Program-made: the position numbers and the translations under genes
Notes under the pieces: model-generated
Databases searched by the model: none
What the model was told of the DNA's origin: nothing
What the model saw: the letters and a program-made list of their open reading frames with translations, nothing else
Shown: in pieces, positions 6,671 through 8,905 of the stretch
Layout of the letters: each line of letters begins with the position of its first letter
Numbering within the stretch: position 1 is the first letter of the stretch
Assembly: GCA_027487195.1 (NCBI GenBank)
Contig: JAIYEB010000342.1
Coordinates: 1-8,905, forward strand
Reading direction: 5' to 3'
DNA from: Hyphomicrobiales bacterium
GTDB lineage: Bacteria; Pseudomonadota; Alphaproteobacteria; Rhizobiales; UBA4765
Length of the DNA: 8,905 nucleotides

Positions 6671-7996
6671 TTACCGGCGAAGGAGATCAATGGCCTGTTG
6701 CGCGGCAAGTTCCCCGGTTTCCCATGCGCCGCCGACAGTTCCCCACGCCGTATCGTGGCGGTGTTCGCCGGCGAAGAACACGCGTTCGGCATGCGGCAGC
6801 CTGAAGGCGGCACGCTGCGAAGAGCGACCGGGCGCTGCAACAGAAAAGCCGCCTCGGCAAAACTCCGAACGACCCCAGCGTGAGACCAGCGTCCGCGCAA
6901 CAATCCGCCGGACATCGTTGCCAAAGCACGCCGCAAGCCAATCGACAGCGGCTTCGACCGCAGCCTGGTCACCCGCAGCTTCAAGCTCCCGGGCATAGGC
7001 TCCGCCGGTATCGAGGAACCAGACGTTCGTTCCCGAAACGCGCGCGATGGCGCCAAACGACCGATCATTGTCCGACTTGGCGAATATCGCGTTGTCAGTG
7101 CCGATCTCGGGCAGCTCGCCACGGATCTCCAGCAGCACCCTGAGGTTCGAGCCCATGGCAAGAGCCTCAACCGCACTGGTGTAGACGTCTGGCAGAACTG
7201 GTGAAAACCGGATGCGCCCGGAGGCAAGAACGCCAATGGGAACAGTTACGATTGCCGCACGCGCGCGCAACGTTCCCTGGCTCGTTGCAAGCCGCACCTC
7301 ATCATTGGACACGGTCACTGAATCAACCGGTGCGTTGAATGCGATCGGCAGGCCGCGCGCTGTTGCTCTCAACAGGCTGCCAAATCCTTGCCGGCATAAC
7401 ATATCGCCGCTGTGCTGGGCGCGGGCGAAGTCCCATGACGAAATGTCGGCAAGTGACTTGCCGAATTCATAGACGCCGAGACGAAACAAGACAGAGGAGC
7501 GCCAGTCTCCAAGATCGCGCGGCAAGCCAGCCAGCGAGGAGCCATCCTCCGGCCGCCAGCCGAAGCGCACGAGAGCCTGCTCCGCCTCATCGACCGCGCG
7601 GTCATAGGCGCTCCATTCCTCATCATCGGCCCGACGGTTTCCAATGAAAAGGACATCCTCCTCGTCCTCTTCATAGACATCGAAGCCCAGATCGCGACCA
7701 AGCTTGGCGAGCGGGTTTTGCTCGGCCCCGTGAATCCAGTGGGCACCGACATCGACAGGAACATCAAACGTCACGCGATCACTGAAACAGCGTCCGCCAA
7801 CCCGCGATGTTGCCTCAACAACCATCGTCGACAGGCCCGCGCGAACAAGTGAGCGTGCCGCAGAAATGCCTGCGCTGCCGCCGCCAATGATGGCAACGTC
7901 GACCGCGCGCTGCGGTAGATTGGCATATGCAGGAGTCGCGACGACCCCTGCCACAGCACCAAGAACGGTGCGTCTGTTGACCAGTACTCTGCTCAT
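6671..7996 (-). CDS. Flavin-dependent amine oxidase (monoamine/polyamine oxidase family) with Tat signal peptide
   Basis: Expected to oxidise an amine with FAD and oxygen, giving an imine/aldehyde and hydrogen peroxide. It has 441 residues. The N-terminus carries a twin-arginine signal: NRRTVLG (7-13), a hydrophobic stretch to about 21, then AYA (23-25) as a likely cleavage site. This implies export of the folded flavoprotein to the periplasm. FAD binding is shown by the Rossmann motif VAIIGGGSAGISAARSL (34-50), E61 closing the second strand, RVGGR (65-69), DVGAHWIHG (82-90) and the C-terminal FFAGEH...GTVGGAWETG (407-428). Residues 106-127 are strikingly acidic. By eye, the lysine that contacts flavin N5 in many relatives is R286 here, and the aromatic-cage position is T420. 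The start at 7996 is set by the signal peptide; its ribosome binding site is weak. It converges on the amidase. Substrate unknown; L-amino acid oxidase or a tryptophan monooxygenase-like activity are alternatives. Confidence 0.9.
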   Translation of the reverse strand: MSRVLVNRRTVLGAVAGVVATPAYANLPQRAVDVAIIGGGSAGISAARSLVRAGLSTMVVEATSRVGGRCFSDRVTFDVPVDVGAHWIHGAEQNPLAKLGRDLGFDVYEEDEEDVLFIGNRRADDEEWSAYDRAVDEAEQALVRFGWRPEDGSSLAGLPRDLGDWRSSVLFRLGVYEFGKSLADISSWDFARAQHSGDMLCRQGFGSLLRATARGLPIAFNAPVDSVTVSNDEVRLATSQGTLRARAAIVTVPIGVLASGRIRFSPVLPDVYTSAVEALAMGSNLRVLLEIRGELPEIGTDNAIFAKSDNDRSFGAIARVSGTNVWFLDTGGAYARELEAAGDQAAVEAAVDWLAACFGNDVRRIVARTLVSRWGRSEFCRGGFSVAAPGRSSQRAAFRLPHAERVFFAGEHRHDTAWGTVGGAWETGELAAQQAIDLLRR

Positions 7997-8045
7997 GTCG
8001 CTCTGCTTACCACGAATCTTGTCGCAACCATGAGCGTGACATTGC

Positions 8046-8060
8046 GTCCGGGCACCGGAC
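8046..8060. other. Small perfect hairpin between the YhaN-like gene and the amine oxidase
   Basis: GTCCGG (8046-8051) and CCGGAC (8055-8060) form a GC-rich 6-bp stem with a 3-base loop. It begins 17 bases beyond the stop of the minus-strand ATPase gene and ends 50 bases before the amine oxidase start. It could attenuate or terminate transcription between the two genes, but no T-run follows. No convincing promoter was seen in this 80-base gap. Confidence 0.35.
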
Positions 8061-8076
8061 CCGTGGCTGGGCTTGT

Positions 8077-8905
8077 TCAGAGCGAAATGACATCAACGCG
8101 ATCTGCCAGTTCCGCGCGCGCCAGATCTACGATGTGCGCGTGATGCGTGAACAAGATGACCTGAAAACGCTCGCCGGCACTGGCCAGCACCTGCAGCGCA
8201 TGCCCGGCGCGGCGCTCATCAAAGCTAGCCAAGAGATCATCGCCAACAAACGGCAGCGGGTCGCGCGTATCGCTGACTGCATCAAGCGCAGCAAGGCGGA
8301 GAGACAAGAACAGCTGATCCGCCGTTCCCTCGCTTAAGCCGCGAAGGGGAACGCCTTCGCCGTCCGCGCGGACAGACTGAAGCATGGCCTTGCCATCGGA
8401 ATCCGTCGTCACGCGCAGGTCAGAGTACTCGCCATCCGTCATCCGGCGAAACAGCTCCGCGGCCCGTGTCAGGATAGGGTCCTGGAACTGTGCACGGTGT
8501 CTCTCAAGGGCGCCCGACACCAGGAGCCGAGCCGCCTCAAGCACGGCAAAACTGCGCGCCGTCAGCGCAAGTTCCGCAGCAATCCCGCTCTGGCGTTGCG
8601 CAGCTGTCTCCGCGCCGCGTTGGGCTTCCATGACCTGAAGCTTCCGGCGGGCCTCGGCCAGTTCCACAGCCAGCGTGCGATCTTCATCCTGCAGAGCTGA
8701 AAGCCGTCCTTCTACACTCGCAATCTCATCGTCGATGCTGGCATATTCGATGTCGGCAAACTCTCTCGAAAGGTCATGCCGGTCCAGAACCTCGCCAAAC
8801 TCACGCAGTTCGCCTTGCCTGCGTTCAAGCTCGAGACGCAGCGCAACAAACCGATCGATCGCTTCGCTTATCGCCAGAAGGCCTGCCTCGTCCGTCGCAA
8901 AGCGC
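8077..8905 (-). CDS. YhaN-like AAA/SMC-type ATPase, C-terminal part (N-terminus beyond the window)
   Basis: C-terminal portion of a Rad50/SbcC-like ATPase of the YhaN type (COG4717 as I recognise it). The frame is open to the right edge; about 275 codons are visible and no start codon in it should be taken as real. The first part is charged and coiled-coil-like (EAIDRFVALRLELERRQGEL..., 8880-8600). The ATPase lobe follows: ABC-type signature LSEGTADQLFLSLRLAALD (8337-8281), Walker B LPFVGDDLLASFD (8256-8218) and the H-switch region ILFTHHAHIVDLA (8157-8119). The acidic pair is DD rather than DE, which I believe is usual for this family. The Walker A half of the head lies at the unseen N-terminus, as in SMC proteins. 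Relatives are typically encoded beside a YhaO/SbcD-like nuclease, expected just outside the window, suggesting a role in DNA repair. Bases 7997-8076 separate it from the amine oxidase. Confidence 0.88.
   Translation of the reverse strand, partial: RFATDEAGLLAISEAIDRFVALRLELERRQGELREFGEVLDRHDLSREFADIEYASIDDEIASVEGRLSALQDEDRTLAVELAEARRKLQVMEAQRGAETAAQRQSGIAAELALTARSFAVLEAARLLVSGALERHRAQFQDPILTRAAELFRRMTDGEYSDLRVTTDSDGKAMLQSVRADGEGVPLRGLSEGTADQLFLSLRLAALDAVSDTRDPLPFVGDDLLASFDERRAGHALQVLASAGERFQVILFTHHAHIVDLARAELADRVDVISL

Noticed and set aside
8030..8140. Short plus-strand frame starting MSVTLRPGTG (about 36 codons)
   Set aside because: It has no clear ribosome binding site, runs antisense into the end of the YhaN-like gene, and no domain is recognisable.
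8852..8861. CGATCGATCG palindrome within the YhaN-like gene
   Set aside because: It is a short tandem of GATC-type tetramers inside coding sequence, with no further structure around it; chance in GC-rich DNA.

Overview
The window is GC-rich and densely coded. It looks like chromosomal DNA of an alphaproteobacterium, probably Hyphomicrobiales (rhizobial order). This placement is inference, from the style of the peptide-type ABC transporter genes (for example the DEAVSALDKS Walker B/D-loop wording of the first ATPase) and from the YhaN-like ATPase. No rRNA, tRNA, insertion sequence or CRISPR array was found.

Left part (1-6584, + strand): a compact operon for an ABC importer of the peptide/opine/nickel class. 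It runs: family 5 solute-binding protein (its 5' end lies outside the window), DppB-like permease, DppC-like permease, OppF/DppF-like ATPase, OppD/DppD-like ATPase, then an amidase-signature hydrolase. Gaps are 9, 1, -4, -4 and 3 bases. The ATGA overlaps and the Shine-Dalgarno motifs embedded in the preceding genes point to one transcript with translational coupling. The simplest reading is that the binding protein captures an amide- or peptide-like compound, the two permeases and two ATPases import it, and the cytoplasmic amidase hydrolyses it. The substrate cannot be read from sequence. The amidase resembles the short indole-3-acetamide hydrolase AMI1 type.

Middle (6585-6670): a short convergent intergenic gap with a 7-bp stem-loop and a 12-bp palindrome flanked by a 7-bp direct repeat. 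It probably acts as a transcription boundary.

Right part (6671-8905, - strand): a flavin-dependent amine oxidase with a twin-arginine signal peptide. Upstream of it (towards the right edge) is the C-terminal part of a YhaN-like SMC/Rad50-type ATPase that runs off the window. These two share a strand but are 80 bases apart and probably serve unrelated functions.

No clearly novel multi-gene system is visible. The points most worth a second look are the amidase built into the transporter operon, the convergent amine oxidase (an amidase plus amine-oxidase pair recalls the indole-3-acetamide route), and substitutions at normally conserved flavin-site positions of that oxidase.
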